In this document: piece after piece, positions 44,248 to 52,750 of the stretch
Layout: each line of letters starts with the position of its first letter
How positions within the stretch are numbered: position 1 is the stretch's first letter
Notes under the pieces: model-generated
The model's database searches: none
The model's input: the letters and a program-made list of their open reading frames with translations, nothing else
What the model was told of the DNA's origin: nothing
Position numbers and translations under genes: made by a program
NCBI GenBank assembly: GCA_017642885.1
Contig: JAEPOM010000018.1
Span: 1 to 64,000 of the forward strand
Length of the DNA stretch: 64,000 nucleotides
Origin: Henriciella sp.
GTDB lineage: Bacteria > Pseudomonadota > Alphaproteobacteria > Caulobacterales > Hyphomonadaceae
Reading direction: 5' to 3'

Positions 44248-45898
44248 GCTCCTGACCTGTGCTGTAAACGTGGTCGCCTGGAATGATCGCGACAAGGTTC
44301 ACGGATTTATCGCCGCTGAGATTCTCCTGATACTTCCCGCCCAGGTTCGCGATATGGGTTTCAGACATATAGGAGGCATACTCGTCGAGCGTCACTTCCG
44401 AACCATCAGAGGTTTCGATGGTCTCCGTTACCGCGTCTTTTTCAAGCGTAGTCGTCGCGGCATAAGCCCCGCGAACAATGAAGCAGATCGAGCTGGAACC
44501 ATCCGTCATCGCACGCACGTAAAGCGAAAGACGACCCGTATTCCCGACCGTGCGATGCGCTTTTAGGCACATTTGCCCAAGCGCCCGGGTGAGAGATCCG
44601 CTCGCAGAAGACTTGACCAGCAGGTCTTCTGGGATCGCCTTAACAAGGGCGGCTACAGCTGTATCGGACAAGTCGGAATGCGCCATCTGGGCAAATTCTT
44701 CCGCGAAAATCTCCCGCAGCCGAACCGCTTCGGAATCGACCAGGTGCGCATTATCGTCGAGCGAGTGACGCGTCATGGAGGACATCAGGCCCTCAAGGTC
44801 CTTGGATGCGTTCATGATCAAATTGGCGAGATTTCCCAATTCGTCATCATCGAACTTGATGCGAGAATCCGGCTGAAGCAGGCGTGCATACTTCCGGATC
44901 GTCTTGATCGGATAGATCACTTCCCGCGAAATCGACTCAAAGAAGGCCGACTTTGTCTGCAGGGCCTGTTCGGCCTGCTGGCGTGATTCCAGGATTGTCT
45001 GCTGGCTTTCCACCAACGAGCTGACATTCTCAATCAGTTCGATGCGATCACCGGCAACGCCGTTAAAGTCTGTTTTGCGATAGTATTGGCCGTCCCAGAA
45101 ATAGAAGCCTTCGCGCGTGCGCCCACCATGCTGTAGCGCCTCACGGTTCTTTTCCATCGTTGCGTTGCAGAACACAACGTCTCCAGAATTGTCCTGGATC
45201 TCCAGACCAATGCCGAGTGTTTTCACGGCCGATTCCAGACGACCTTTTGACAATTGAAGACCGAGGCGAACACGCAGCATCTCGACCGTCTCATGGTATT
45301 TCAGGTGCGCCATATAGACCATGGTGACGCCCAGCGTCCCACCCATCGCTGCGGTGATGATCGCTGCCGCGCCATCGATAAAGACAAGCGAACAAATCGT
45401 CACTGGCAGCGCACCAGCGAGGAAGCGCGCGGACATGGCTGAGTTCGATCCGAGACACGCCGCAGCCGCTGCACACATACCCGTCGACAAGGCTGCCAGC
45501 GTGATATTGGCCGCAGGATCAGGTCCGGCAAATACAATACAGCTCAAGGCCCACCAAGCCCCGAAGAGGAAATTGTTGCGAGCGCCCTTCTTCAGAAAGC
45601 CTCCCGACAGCTTTGCGTCCTTAGGGACATTGTCCATCGCCTTGGCGCCGACATACTGAAAGTAAGAGAAGTATGCGATTGGCGCCCACCACATCAGCGC
45701 CAGCCACCACTGGGTAAATTGAACGAAGATCAGCGCCACGACCGTCCCATTGATCGCAGTGATCAACGAGAGCGGCTTCATCACCGCAGCTAGCTGATCA
45801 AACAGTTCTCGCAAAACGAGTTGACGCAACTCCCCGTCCGGAAGCTCCGTTTTACCGTGCACAATGCTGTCAAACATGGTTTTGGTGGTGATGCGCAT
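44213..45898 (-). CDS. Membrane-bound degenerate histidine kinase
   Basis: 561 residues from this start. About six membrane helices (44-200) are followed by a PAS-like stretch (225-290), a coiled coil (292-318) and a DHp-like helix, AFFESISREVIYPIKTIRKYARLL (about 318-341). R325 replaces the phospho-acceptor His, although the following Glu and the Pro of 'H-E-x-x-x-P' remain. The C-terminal part (435-541) keeps the outline of a HATPase domain, but no N box (Asn), DxGxG or GxGxG is seen. It is thus probably a signalling pseudokinase or scaffold. The start is uncertain; the frame extends to 45979. Confidence 0.75.
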   Translation of the reverse strand: MRITTKTMFDSIVHGKTELPDGELRQLVLRELFDQLAAVMKPLSLITAINGTVVALIFVQFTQWWLALMWWAPIAYFSYFQYVGAKAMDNVPKDAKLSGGFLKKGARNNFLFGAWWALSCIVFAGPDPAANITLAALSTGMCAAAAACLGSNSAMSARFLAGALPVTICSLVFIDGAAAIITAAMGGTLGVTMVYMAHLKYHETVEMLRVRLGLQLSKGRLESAVKTLGIGLEIQDNSGDVVFCNATMEKNREALQHGGRTREGFYFWDGQYYRKTDFNGVAGDRIELIENVSSLVESQQTILESRQQAEQALQTKSAFFESISREVIYPIKTIRKYARLLQPDSRIKFDDDELGNLANLIMNASKDLEGLMSSMTRHSLDDNAHLVDSEAVRLREIFAEEFAQMAHSDLSDTAVAALVKAIPEDLLVKSSASGSLTRALGQMCLKAHRTVGNTGRLSLYVRAMTDGSSSICFIVRGAYAATTTLEKDAVTETIETSDGSEVTLDEYASYMSETHIANLGGKYQENLSGDKSVNLVAIIPGDHVYSTGQELKALPLQAAVR

Positions 45899-46129
45899 GC
45901 TGGCACATAACCATACATGTCTTGAAAAACTGGTCGCAGCCTTCGTTAATCTGCGTTCATGTTTTTTAGAAACCATCAATCAAGCTTGCGACTTGGTTAA
46001 CGCCGGCGGTTAAGTTGAAAGTTTATTGAGACACCCGGCGAATTTTTACGAATTGCTTCACTATTCATGAAACAATTGACGGTGGAAAAGGCGCATGCAA
46101 GTTAGAGTAAAATTGATGGGAAGAAATCC

Positions 46130-46603
46130 GTGATCGAATCCAATGACCAAGTATACAAGATGATGAAAACATTCTTCGAAGAGAATGTTCCATACGCCAA
46201 GCATAGTGGTATTGAACTACTTGAGATTTCCGATGGGCGCGGCATGGCCCAGCTTCCCGACTGGAAAGAAACGCAGAACCATATGGGCTCGCAGCACGCT
46301 GGTGCCCTGTTCACCCTGGCAGAAGCTGCATCTGGCGCCGCCATGGTGTCGCTTTTTGCTGACAAGGTTTTGATGGTCCGCGCCGCGATCACAACCGCGA
46401 CCATACACTATGCCCGCGCCGCGCGCGGTGTCGTTCGCGCCACCGGCTTATTGCGTCGCAGCGGCGCCGAGATCGTCGAAGAGTTCAATCGCGAAGGACG
46501 GGTCAAGTTTGAAGTCGATGTTTCGATGACCGACTCCAAGGATCGCGAAATCGGCACGATGGAAGTGGTTTGGTCGATCCAACTCAACCAACCGCGCGGG
46601 TAG
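46130..46603 (+). CDS. PaaI-like hotdog thioesterase (DUF4442 type)
   Basis: 157 residues from a GTG, with GGGAAG upstream. The hotdog core shows LPDWKETQNHMGSQHAGALFTLAEAASGAAMVSLF (about 42-76), where N-H-M-G and HAGALFTLAE are typical of the PaaI/DUF4442 group, followed by RAAITTATIHYARAARGVVRATGLL. Such enzymes hydrolyse acyl-CoA esters. The gene begins a plus-strand run with the RutE-like gene, from which it is separated by a conspicuous hairpin. Confidence 0.82.
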   Translation: MIESNDQVYKMMKTFFEENVPYAKHSGIELLEISDGRGMAQLPDWKETQNHMGSQHAGALFTLAEAASGAAMVSLFADKVLMVRAAITTATIHYARAARGVVRATGLLRRSGAEIVEEFNREGRVKFEVDVSMTDSKDREIGTMEVVWSIQLNQPRG

Positions 46604-46656
46604 TTTTCTAGCCCCCCGCTATCATCCTGCGGGATGGCATTCCCCTAATCTTTGTT

Positions 46657-46691
46657 CCAGCCTATGTAATGCATCCAAGTGCATAGGCTGG
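46657..46691 (+). promoter_or_regulatory. Inverted repeat covering the ribosome site of the RutE-like gene
   Basis: CCAGCCTATG (46657-46666) and CATAGGCTGG (46682-46691) form a perfect 10-bp stem, extendable by U-A and U-G pairs. The Shine-Dalgarno GGAG (46690-46693) lies at the edge of and inside the 3' arm, 6 nt before the ATG at 46700. If it folds in RNA it would hide the ribosome site; alternatively the DNA palindrome is a repressor operator. Confidence 0.6.
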
Positions 46692-46699
46692 AGCTGAGA

Positions 46700-47305
46700 A
46701 TGACCAAAACCCCCGTAAATGACGCCGCCCTCGATCAGATTTGGCGGCACGGACGCTCGTATAATGGTTGGACCGACGCACAGGTTCCTGAAACCCTTAT
46801 TCGCGCCACCTATGACCTCACCAAAATGGGCATGACCAGCGCCAATTGCTCCCCGGCGCGGTTTGTCTTTCTACAATCAACCGAGGCGAAAGAGCGGCTC
46901 AAGCCCCACTTGATGGAAGGCAATGTCGAGAAGACCCTCGCGGCGCCATGGGTCGTGATCATTGCGCACGATCTGGATTTCCATGAGAAAATTCCCGAAC
47001 TGTTTCCACACAATCCGGGCGCTAAAGACTGGTTCGCCGAGGAACAGAACCGGCACCTCACAGCCTTTCGAAACGGCACGCTGCAAGGCGCGTATCTGAT
47101 GCTCGCCGCCCGCGCGCTCGGCCTGGATTGCGGTCCGATGTCGGGGTTCAACAATGCTGGCGTCGATGAAGAGTTCTTCCTTGGAGATGACGCAACCAAG
47201 ACCTGGCGTTCCAACTGGCTATGCAATATCGGGCATGGCGATGACAGCACGATCTTTGAACGAAGCCCCCGTCTGAGCTTCGACGATGCTTGCTTGATCC
47301 TCTAA
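46700..47305 (+). CDS. Nitroreductase-fold malonic semialdehyde reductase (RutE-like)
   Basis: 201 residues starting [14 protein letters not shown]. The RutE subgroup marks are present: [16 protein letters not shown] (about 19-34), [16 protein letters not shown], and [35 protein letters not shown] near the C-terminal half. RutE reduces malonic semialdehyde to 3-hydroxypropionate in pyrimidine breakdown; no other rut gene is near. The start is chosen for GGAG 6 nt upstream. The ribosome site is enclosed in an inverted repeat. Confidence 0.87.
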   Translation: MTKTPVNDAALDQIWRHGRSYNGWTDAQVPETLIRATYDLTKMGMTSANCSPARFVFLQSTEAKERLKPHLMEGNVEKTLAAPWVVIIAHDLDFHEKIPELFPHNPGAKDWFAEEQNRHLTAFRNGTLQGAYLMLAARALGLDCGPMSGFNNAGVDEEFFLGDDATKTWRSNWLCNIGHGDDSTIFERSPRLSFDDACLIL

Positions 47306-47315
47306 GTCGCGCCGG

Positions 47316-47963
47316 ATGATTGTTCTTGGTTTCCATACGGCAGGGCCCGCCTGCGAGCTCGCGATTGTTCGGGACAGTGAGATCCTGCATGAAGAATCCG
47401 CGGCCATGCTGCGGGGGCAAGACGCACGATTGCCAGGACTCACCCAAGAGCTACTCGCAAATGCGGGCCTGACATTGGAGGCTATTGATCGCTTTGCCGT
47501 CACGACCGGACCGGGCAGCTTTACCGGTATCCGAGTCGGGGTGGCCTTCGCGCGCGGTCTGGCGCTCGCCACAGGAAAGCCATGCCTCGGGATCACGACG
47601 CTTGAGGCGGCGCTTCCAGCCGGTCAGCAAGGCTCAGCCATTGTCGTTCTACCCGCCCAGAAGCGTCCGCCCGACATCACCTATTGGGCACAAACGTTCC
47701 GATCCGGTGCCGCGACAGATGAGGCTTGCGAAACATCGCTCCAAGCCTTGACCGATCGCCTGACCAGCCATCCTCACATGGTCTACGGCGATGCCGCGGC
47801 GCTGATCGCCGAAATGCCGGAGCTTACGGTTCATGCCGCTGCGCCTTCAGCAGCGCGCGCCGCGCAACTCGCCAGCGCGCTGGATCCCGAAACCCGAACA
47901 GCGCGGCCTACCTACGCGCGCGCGCCGGATGCTGCCTTACCTAAAGCAAGAACCGAGACGTGA
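47316..47963 (+). CDS. tsaB: tRNA threonylcarbamoyladenosine biosynthesis protein TsaB
   Basis: 215 residues with the ASKHA fold start MIVLGFHTAGPACELAIV; the position usually held by Asp (DTS) is His here. VTTGPGSFTGIRVGVAFARGLALATGKPCLGITTLEA (about 68-104) is the diagnostic block. TsaB scaffolds TsaD and TsaE in making t6A37 of tRNAs. It overlaps rimI by the GTGA at 47960 and begins the tsaB-rimI-fur order common in alphaproteobacteria. Confidence 0.92.
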   Translation: MIVLGFHTAGPACELAIVRDSEILHEESAAMLRGQDARLPGLTQELLANAGLTLEAIDRFAVTTGPGSFTGIRVGVAFARGLALATGKPCLGITTLEAALPAGQQGSAIVVLPAQKRPPDITYWAQTFRSGAATDEACETSLQALTDRLTSHPHMVYGDAAALIAEMPELTVHAAAPSAARAAQLASALDPETRTARPTYARAPDAALPKARTET

Positions 47964-48448
47964 GGGGCTCCTCATCACAGCAGGAGTTCATAGCGTTAAT
48001 CGCGGCAGATGCTACGCGCATGGCCGGCGTTCATCTTGATGCATTCCCGCCTGGCGAGTCCTGGAGTGTCCGTCAGTTTGAAGACCTCATGGCGCAAGAC
48101 GGCGTGATCGCCCGCGGCATCGTTCACGGCAGCGAACTCGTCAGCTTCATCCTGATCCAGATCGCCGTTGACCAAGCAGAGATCCTGACGCTCGCAACCG
48201 CCCCCAACCAACGCCGCAACGGTTTGGCCGGAAACCTGCTCCACCAAGTGGAGGCAGAATTGGTCCTGCGCGGGACAGCCGTGTGGCTGTTGGACGTTGC
48301 GGCTGACAATGCACCGGGCCTCGAATTCTATGCGCGAAACGGATTTTCAACTGACGGACGCCGCCACGGTTACTATCAACGGGTTGAAGGAAAACGTGTG
48401 GATGCCATCTTGATGTCCAAGCCCATGGCTAGACAGGGCATTACGTAA
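47960..48448 (+). CDS. rimI: Ribosomal protein uS18-type alanine N-acetyltransferase RimI
   Basis: 162 residues from a GTG overlapping the tsaB stop. The GNAT acetyl-CoA site is LTLATAPNQRRNGLAGNLLHQVEAEL (about 75-100, with Q-R-R-N-G), and WLLDVAADNAPGLEFYARNGFSTDGRR-type sequence near 115-140 is typical of RimI. It acetylates the N-terminus of ribosomal protein S18. Adjacency to tsaB is the usual genome context. Confidence 0.9.
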   Translation: MRGSSSQQEFIALIAADATRMAGVHLDAFPPGESWSVRQFEDLMAQDGVIARGIVHGSELVSFILIQIAVDQAEILTLATAPNQRRNGLAGNLLHQVEAELVLRGTAVWLLDVAADNAPGLEFYARNGFSTDGRRHGYYQRVEGKRVDAILMSKPMARQGIT

Positions 48449-48466
48449 GGGGCTACAGGACCGATC

Positions 48467-48883
48467 ATGGACCGTTTGGAAAAACTCTGCGCCGAAAAAG
48501 GCCTCCGCATGACCGAGCAACGCAAGGTCATTGCGCGCATCTTGTCCCTTGCGGACGACCATCCCGATGCCGAAGAGCTGCATCGCCGAGCGAACGCGGT
48601 CGATAAGAACATTTCGCTCGCGACGGTCTATCGAACGGTCAAGCTGTTCGAAGAGTATGGTATTATCGAGAGCCATGATTTTGGCGATGGCCGCGCGCGC
48701 TATGAAGAAGTGCCTGATGAACACCATGATCACTTGATCGATGTGAAATCGGGCAAAGTCATCGAATTCCACAATGAGGAAATCGAGCGCCTGCAGGAAG
48801 AAATCGCTCGCGAGCATGGCTATCGCCTGGTTGATCACCGCCTCGAACTCTATGCGGTGCCGCTCAAAGACGGCGACGACTAA
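48467..48883 (+). CDS. fur: Fur-family metalloregulator
   Basis: 138 residues. The winged-helix part shows RMTEQRKVIARIL and AVDKNISLATVYRTVKLFEEYGIIESHDF (about 43-71), which is the DNA-binding core. The metal site appears as EHHDHLIDVKSGKVIEFHNEEIERLQEEIA (about 84-113). No CxxC structural zinc pair is seen, as in alphaproteobacterial Fur/Mur. It may sense iron or manganese; in this class Mur (Mn) is common, so the symbol is provisional. Transcription with tsaB-rimI is likely. Confidence 0.92.
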   Translation: MDRLEKLCAEKGLRMTEQRKVIARILSLADDHPDAEELHRRANAVDKNISLATVYRTVKLFEEYGIIESHDFGDGRARYEEVPDEHHDHLIDVKSGKVIEFHNEEIERLQEEIAREHGYRLVDHRLELYAVPLKDGDD

Positions 48884-48888
48884 GACTG

Positions 48889-49575
48889 GTGACGCGCAAA
48901 GCTCCCTTTCTGATCGCCATGTCCGGAGGGTCCGGGTCTGGAAAGTCGACGGTCGCTGAAGCCCTCGTTGAAGCCTGCCAATCTGTCGGTGTCGTGATCT
49001 TTCACGAGGACGGCTATTATTGGCCCATGTCCCACTACGGACCTGCCGAAACCGAAGAGCAGCGCAAGGCGATCATCTCAAAAGTGAACTATGATGACCC
49101 GGTCTCGAAGGAGACCAGCCTAATGGCACGGCAGCTTGCTGACCTGAAGGCCGGTATCACAATCGAGCAGCCCATCTACGATTACGATCTGCACGACCGA
49201 AAAACCGAGACGCTGAGCATTGCGCCTGCGCCGGTGATCATTCTCGAGGGGATTCACGCGCTATCGGTACCGGAAGTATTGCCTCTGATCGATCTGTCAA
49301 TTTATGTCGATACGCCCGACGATTTGCGTCTGGCACGCCGAATTCGCCGGGATGTTGTAGAGCGCGGCCGCAGCGTGGAAAGCGTGCTGGCGCAATATCT
49401 CGGCACGGTCCGCGCCGCTCACTATCGCCACACATTTCCGGCCAAGTTTGAAGCCGATCTTGTGATCGCCGACGAGGGTCTTCCCGCCTATGGTCAAGTG
49501 CGTCCCAGCGATGAAGCGATCAACCGTATGATTGCTCCCATTCTATCGCGGTTACGCGGAGAGGGTGTGCTTTAG
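48889..49575 (+). CDS. udk: Uridine kinase-like P-loop kinase
   Basis: 228 residues from a GTG 5 nt after the fur stop. The P-loop is GGSGSGKST (13-21). KVNYDDPVSKETSLMARQL (about 64-82) and EQPIYDYDLHDRKTET (about 89-104) match the uridine-cytidine kinase nucleoside site, and VIILEGIHAL is the following strand. It phosphorylates uridine and cytidine in salvage. In most tsaB-rimI-fur loci the next gene is miaB; udk here is a local difference. A related phosphoribulokinase-family function is less likely. Confidence 0.9.
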   Translation: MTRKAPFLIAMSGGSGSGKSTVAEALVEACQSVGVVIFHEDGYYWPMSHYGPAETEEQRKAIISKVNYDDPVSKETSLMARQLADLKAGITIEQPIYDYDLHDRKTETLSIAPAPVIILEGIHALSVPEVLPLIDLSIYVDTPDDLRLARRIRRDVVERGRSVESVLAQYLGTVRAAHYRHTFPAKFEADLVIADEGLPAYGQVRPSDEAINRMIAPILSRLRGEGVL

Positions 49576-49581
49576 CGCCAA

Positions 49582-50514
49582 ATGCAACTAGATTGGTTGC
49601 TCATGTTGCGTGCTCTTTGTCTTCTCAGTGCCCTCGGTCTGGCTGCACCTGCCGCTGTTGCCTGCGAAATGCAGACGAATAGCCGAGCTGGGACCCTCAT
49701 CGACTATGTCAGCAATGGACATTCCTGTCTGGCCTCGCCGCCGGAGGCCTTTCGGTTTGACCCGGTCACGGAGCAACTCTTCGTTGATGCAGTGAACGGA
49801 GCTCGTGCGGATCACGGGCTCAGCGCCTTGATCGTGCGTCCTGGGCTCCGGCCCGCGGCAAGATTCCATAGTCTCGATATGGGGCTCAACGAGTTCTTCA
49901 GCCACCAGACACCAAGCGGGCGGGCACATGCGGCCCGAGTCGCAGCTTTTGATCGAACGTTGCTGGCTGAAGGCACCGCTGAAAACCTGGCACAGTTCGG
50001 GCCTTCGGTATGTGTCGACCACCGTGACCGGGAGGTTTCGTGCGGAAGGGTCCGCGGATTCAAGCCACCGACGCGGGAATATGTCACTAACGAGCTCCAC
50101 GTGAAGCTGATGAACAGCGAAGGACATCGCAAAAACATACTCGACCCCGATATGACTCATATATCTGTCGGCGTGGCCCGAAACGAGACCGGGTATTACG
50201 TCACGCAACTGTTTGCCGACGTTCTGGGAACACTATCCGAGCCCGCGCCGATTACCGTTTCCGCCTCACGGCCACTGGAGCTAACGGCGCGCACGCCGGG
50301 TTGGGAAGTGGCGAATTTTGCTCTGTCACAAGGCGACGAAATGATCGACCTCGAAATGGGTCAGATCCCGGCAAACCTGCGCGGAGACACAGGGCTCAGT
50401 GTTCGCGCTGAGATCACGCAGGAATATGAGGAAGGTCCGGTTACGCGCACCCTTGTGACATGGATCTACCCGTCCGGTCCGACGATCGAAATCGTCCCGG
50501 CTACAGGAAGCTAG
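49582..50514 (+). CDS. Secreted CAP (SCP/PR1) domain protein
   Basis: 310 residues. A signal peptide follows the Met at residue 8 (LRALCLLSALGLAAPAAVAC, cut near A27). The CAP domain begins at about 70 with EQLFVDAVNGARADHGLSALIVRPGLRPAARFHSLDMGLNEFFSHQTPSG, and a later EGHRKNILDPDMTHISVGVARN is the second motif, including the conserved His and Glu positions. A C-terminal beta-rich part (from about 220) is unassigned. CAP proteins bind lipids or cleave peptides; the role here is unknown. Two extra pairs of Cys may form disulfides. Confidence 0.87.
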   Translation: MQLDWLLMLRALCLLSALGLAAPAAVACEMQTNSRAGTLIDYVSNGHSCLASPPEAFRFDPVTEQLFVDAVNGARADHGLSALIVRPGLRPAARFHSLDMGLNEFFSHQTPSGRAHAARVAAFDRTLLAEGTAENLAQFGPSVCVDHRDREVSCGRVRGFKPPTREYVTNELHVKLMNSEGHRKNILDPDMTHISVGVARNETGYYVTQLFADVLGTLSEPAPITVSASRPLELTARTPGWEVANFALSQGDEMIDLEMGQIPANLRGDTGLSVRAEITQEYEEGPVTRTLVTWIYPSGPTIEIVPATGS

Positions 50515-51184
50515 CAACCTCATTCAGAGGCTTCTTCACGAGCGCATGGTTTGGCACCATGGCATCCTCGGCGGGGTGACCCGCAACAAGGATCAGAAAC
50601 GGTTTTTCTGTCTCGGGCCGACCACATATCCCGTTCAGAAATTTCATCGGATTGGGCGTGTGCACCAGCGTAGCGAGTCCAGCGTTATGGCAGGCGCTGA
50701 TCAACATGCCTGTGGCAATCCCAACGCTCTCATGGATGTAGTAATTCTTCTTGTCATCGCCTTCACGAATGCCGCCGCGGCGCTGCGCGAAGATGCAGAT
50801 CAGCCATGGCGCGATTTCCATATAAGGCTTGTCCGCGTCTGTGCCGATCGGGGCCAGGGCATCGATCCACTCCTGGGCTGCTCGGCCGGAATAAAACTCG
50901 CGCTCTTCAGCCTCAGCCGCTTCACGGATTTCCTTTTTAGCGGCGGTCGATCCCACACAGGCGAAAAACCAGGGCTGGTGGTTGGCACCGCTCGGTGCGG
51001 TCCCCGCCGTCAACACGCATTGCTCAATGACGTCTTGCGAAACCGGCTTTGACGAGAAGGATCTGACGGAGCGCCGCGATTGCATTTGCTCGTGATGCGC
51101 GATCGCGCGCGCTTGCATCTCCGCTTCCGGATAATGCGGAAAGTCCGAGCTCAACGGGACATGGGTTTCAGGAGACGTTTTCAT
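50501..51184 (-). CDS. Nitroreductase-fold flavoprotein, iodotyrosine-deiodinase-like
   Basis: 227 residues. RRSVRSFSSKPVSQDVIEQCVLTAGTAPSGANHQPWFFACV (about 37-77) is the FMN site. The middle, EEREFYSGRAAQEWIDALAP then MEIAPWLI, follows the E...Y...K active-site lid of iodotyrosine deiodinase relatives, and CGRPETEKPFLILVAGHPAEDAMVP also matches. Such enzymes reductively dehalogenate halotyrosines or reduce nitro groups with NADPH. Its start overlaps the end of the flavodoxin-fold gene by 4 nt, so they act as a coupled pair. Confidence 0.87.
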   Translation of the reverse strand: MKTSPETHVPLSSDFPHYPEAEMQARAIAHHEQMQSRRSVRSFSSKPVSQDVIEQCVLTAGTAPSGANHQPWFFACVGSTAAKKEIREAAEAEEREFYSGRAAQEWIDALAPIGTDADKPYMEIAPWLICIFAQRRGGIREGDDKKNYYIHESVGIATGMLISACHNAGLATLVHTPNPMKFLNGICGRPETEKPFLILVAGHPAEDAMVPNHALVKKPLNEVASFL

Positions 51185-51768
51185 CGCTTCGCAGCCTCCG
51201 CTCCGATTTTCTCGGCCTTGCTGAGCCAGGTGCCGATCTTCTTTTCATCCGCGGTCTTGGCCTGCGCAAAATGCGAGTATGTTTTCACTTTTACACCAGT
51301 GAACCCAAGGACCTGTTTCGTGATCCGGTTCTTGTGCGGATTTCCGTACATCCACTTGATGAAGAAGCCCGGCGTATCCGCATTGACGAACACGTCTGCG
51401 GTGCGCCCCTCGAACAGTTTATCCCACCAGGGATCGTCTTCATGATAATCGAAGGCAATCCCAGGCAGGAACGTACGATCGATCACGCCCTGCATTTTAG
51501 CCGGCATCCCGCCCCACCAAAGCGGATGGAACCAGGCGAGCGTGTCGGCCCATTTGATGTTCTCGAGAAACTCAATCAGGCAAGGCTCATGATCTTTGCG
51601 CTGTTTGTAGCCATGGGTCAGGTCAAGGTCGAAGGCCATATCGTGCAGATTCATCCGCCGCACCTCAGCCCCGGCAGCTTCGGCGCCGCGCTGATAAGCA
51701 TCAGCCAGGCCATGACTCAGCGATGTATCGTTCGGATGCCCAACCCAGAGGAAGATTTTTGCGGCCAA
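51181..51768 (-). CDS. Flavodoxin-fold NAD(P)H oxidoreductase (NQO/MdaB-like)
   Basis: 195 residues. LWVGHPNDTSLSHGLADAYQRGAEAAGAEV (about 7-37) and WADTLAWFHPLWWGGMPAKMQGVIDRTFLPGIAFDY (about 73-108) are the FMN/FAD loops of the flavodoxin_2 family (NQO1, MdaB). It transfers hydride from NAD(P)H to quinones or to another flavoprotein. It overlaps the iodotyrosine-deiodinase-like gene by ATGA, so it may supply reductant to it. It lies 4 nt downstream of fabI on the same strand. Confidence 0.9.
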   Translation of the reverse strand: MAAKIFLWVGHPNDTSLSHGLADAYQRGAEAAGAEVRRMNLHDMAFDLDLTHGYKQRKDHEPCLIEFLENIKWADTLAWFHPLWWGGMPAKMQGVIDRTFLPGIAFDYHEDDPWWDKLFEGRTADVFVNADTPGFFIKWMYGNPHKNRITKQVLGFTGVKVKTYSHFAQAKTADEKKIGTWLSKAEKIGAEAAKR

Positions 51769-51771
51769 CGC

Positions 51772-52587
51772 CTATTCCTCCGGAAGGTCCGGAACGCCAA
51801 CCGCGTGGAATCCGGCGTCCACGTGCAGCACCTCTCCCGCAATCGAATGGCCAAGCGCGGACAGCAAGTAGAGCGCACACCCCGCGACGCCTTCCATGCG
51901 GGTATCTTCTTTCAGCAGTGACCAGTCCTTACCAGTCCCCATCAGGGACTTGCCGCCGCGAATACCGGCGAGCGAGAGAGTCCGCATCGCACCGGCAGAA
52001 ATTGCGTTCACGCGGATGCCCTGCGTGCCGAGATCGCGCGCAGCATAGCGCGTTGACGCCTCGAGCGCGGCCTTCGCAACACCCATGACATTGTAGCTAG
52101 GCACAGTCCGCTCCGCGCCGAGATAGGTCATGCAGATAATCGCGCCGCCATCGGGCATGATCTCCGAAGCTCGGCGTGCAGAATCGATAAAGCTATAGAC
52201 AGAAATATCCATGGCTCGGCGGAAGCCTTCGCGGGATGTGTTTGCAACCATAGAGCCCATCAACTCATCCTTGCCTGCGAAAGCGATGGAATGGACCAGA
52301 AAATCGATCTTGCCCCATTTTTCTTTTACAGCAGCAAAGGCGGTATCCATGCTGGCATCATCGGTCACGTCGGCTTCGAGCATGAAATCCATGCCGATGC
52401 TTTCAACCAAGGGGCGCACCCGGCGTTCCAGGCTTTCGCCTTGATAGGTGAAGCAAATCTCAGCGCCCTGCGCCGCCAATTGCTGGGCGATGCCCCATGC
52501 GATGGAATTCTTATTGGCCACGCCCATGATGATGCCGCGCTTGCCTGCCATCAGGTTTCCGGTAGGCATGTCTCCGTAATCGGCCAT
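51772..52587 (-). CDS. fabI: Enoyl-[acyl-carrier-protein] reductase
   Basis: 271 residues. GVANKNSIAWGIAQQLAAQGAEICFTYQ (about 22-49) is the FabI cofactor block. The active-site Tyr pair appears in LGAERTVPSYNVMGVAKAALEASTRYAA (Y-x6-K layout, about 156-183), and VHSIAFAGKDEL lies before it. FabI is the NADH-dependent last step of each fatty acid elongation cycle. AAGGAG lies 7 nt before the ATG. In many alphaproteobacteria it follows fabA and fabB; here two other genes separate it from fabA. Confidence 0.96.
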   Translation of the reverse strand: MADYGDMPTGNLMAGKRGIIMGVANKNSIAWGIAQQLAAQGAEICFTYQGESLERRVRPLVESIGMDFMLEADVTDDASMDTAFAAVKEKWGKIDFLVHSIAFAGKDELMGSMVANTSREGFRRAMDISVYSFIDSARRASEIMPDGGAIICMTYLGAERTVPSYNVMGVAKAALEASTRYAARDLGTQGIRVNAISAGAMRTLSLAGIRGGKSLMGTGKDWSLLKEDTRMEGVAGCALYLLSALGHSIAGEVLHVDAGFHAVGVPDLPEE

Positions 52588-52717
52588 GTGTCCGCTCCTT
52601 GCTGATATAGTCGTTGAGGAGAGGGCTATTCGGGCGCGCCTGCCGCGTCAAGCAACAGGCTGATTACGTCGTCCCAACAAGGCCCTAGCCGAACCGAATT
52701 TCCTGCCTTAGGAAAAA

Positions 52718-52733
52718 GTTAACGGACGTTAAC
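52718..52733. promoter_or_regulatory. Paired GTTAAC palindromes, CtrA-box-like
   Basis: GTTAAC-GGAC-GTTAAC lies 17 nt before the ATG at 52751 in the divergent fabI gap. Read as TTAA-N6-TTAA it is one base short of the CtrA consensus TTAA-N7-TTAA. A TTTCCT/AGGAAA inverted repeat lies just beside it at about 52699-52715. Its function is unproven. Confidence 0.35.
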
Positions 52734-52750
52734 CGTGGCAGGCGCTTAGA

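Noticed and set aside
45997-46013. TTAA-N9-TTAA before the hotdog gene as a CtrA box
   Set aside because: The spacer is nine bases, too far from the seven-base consensus.
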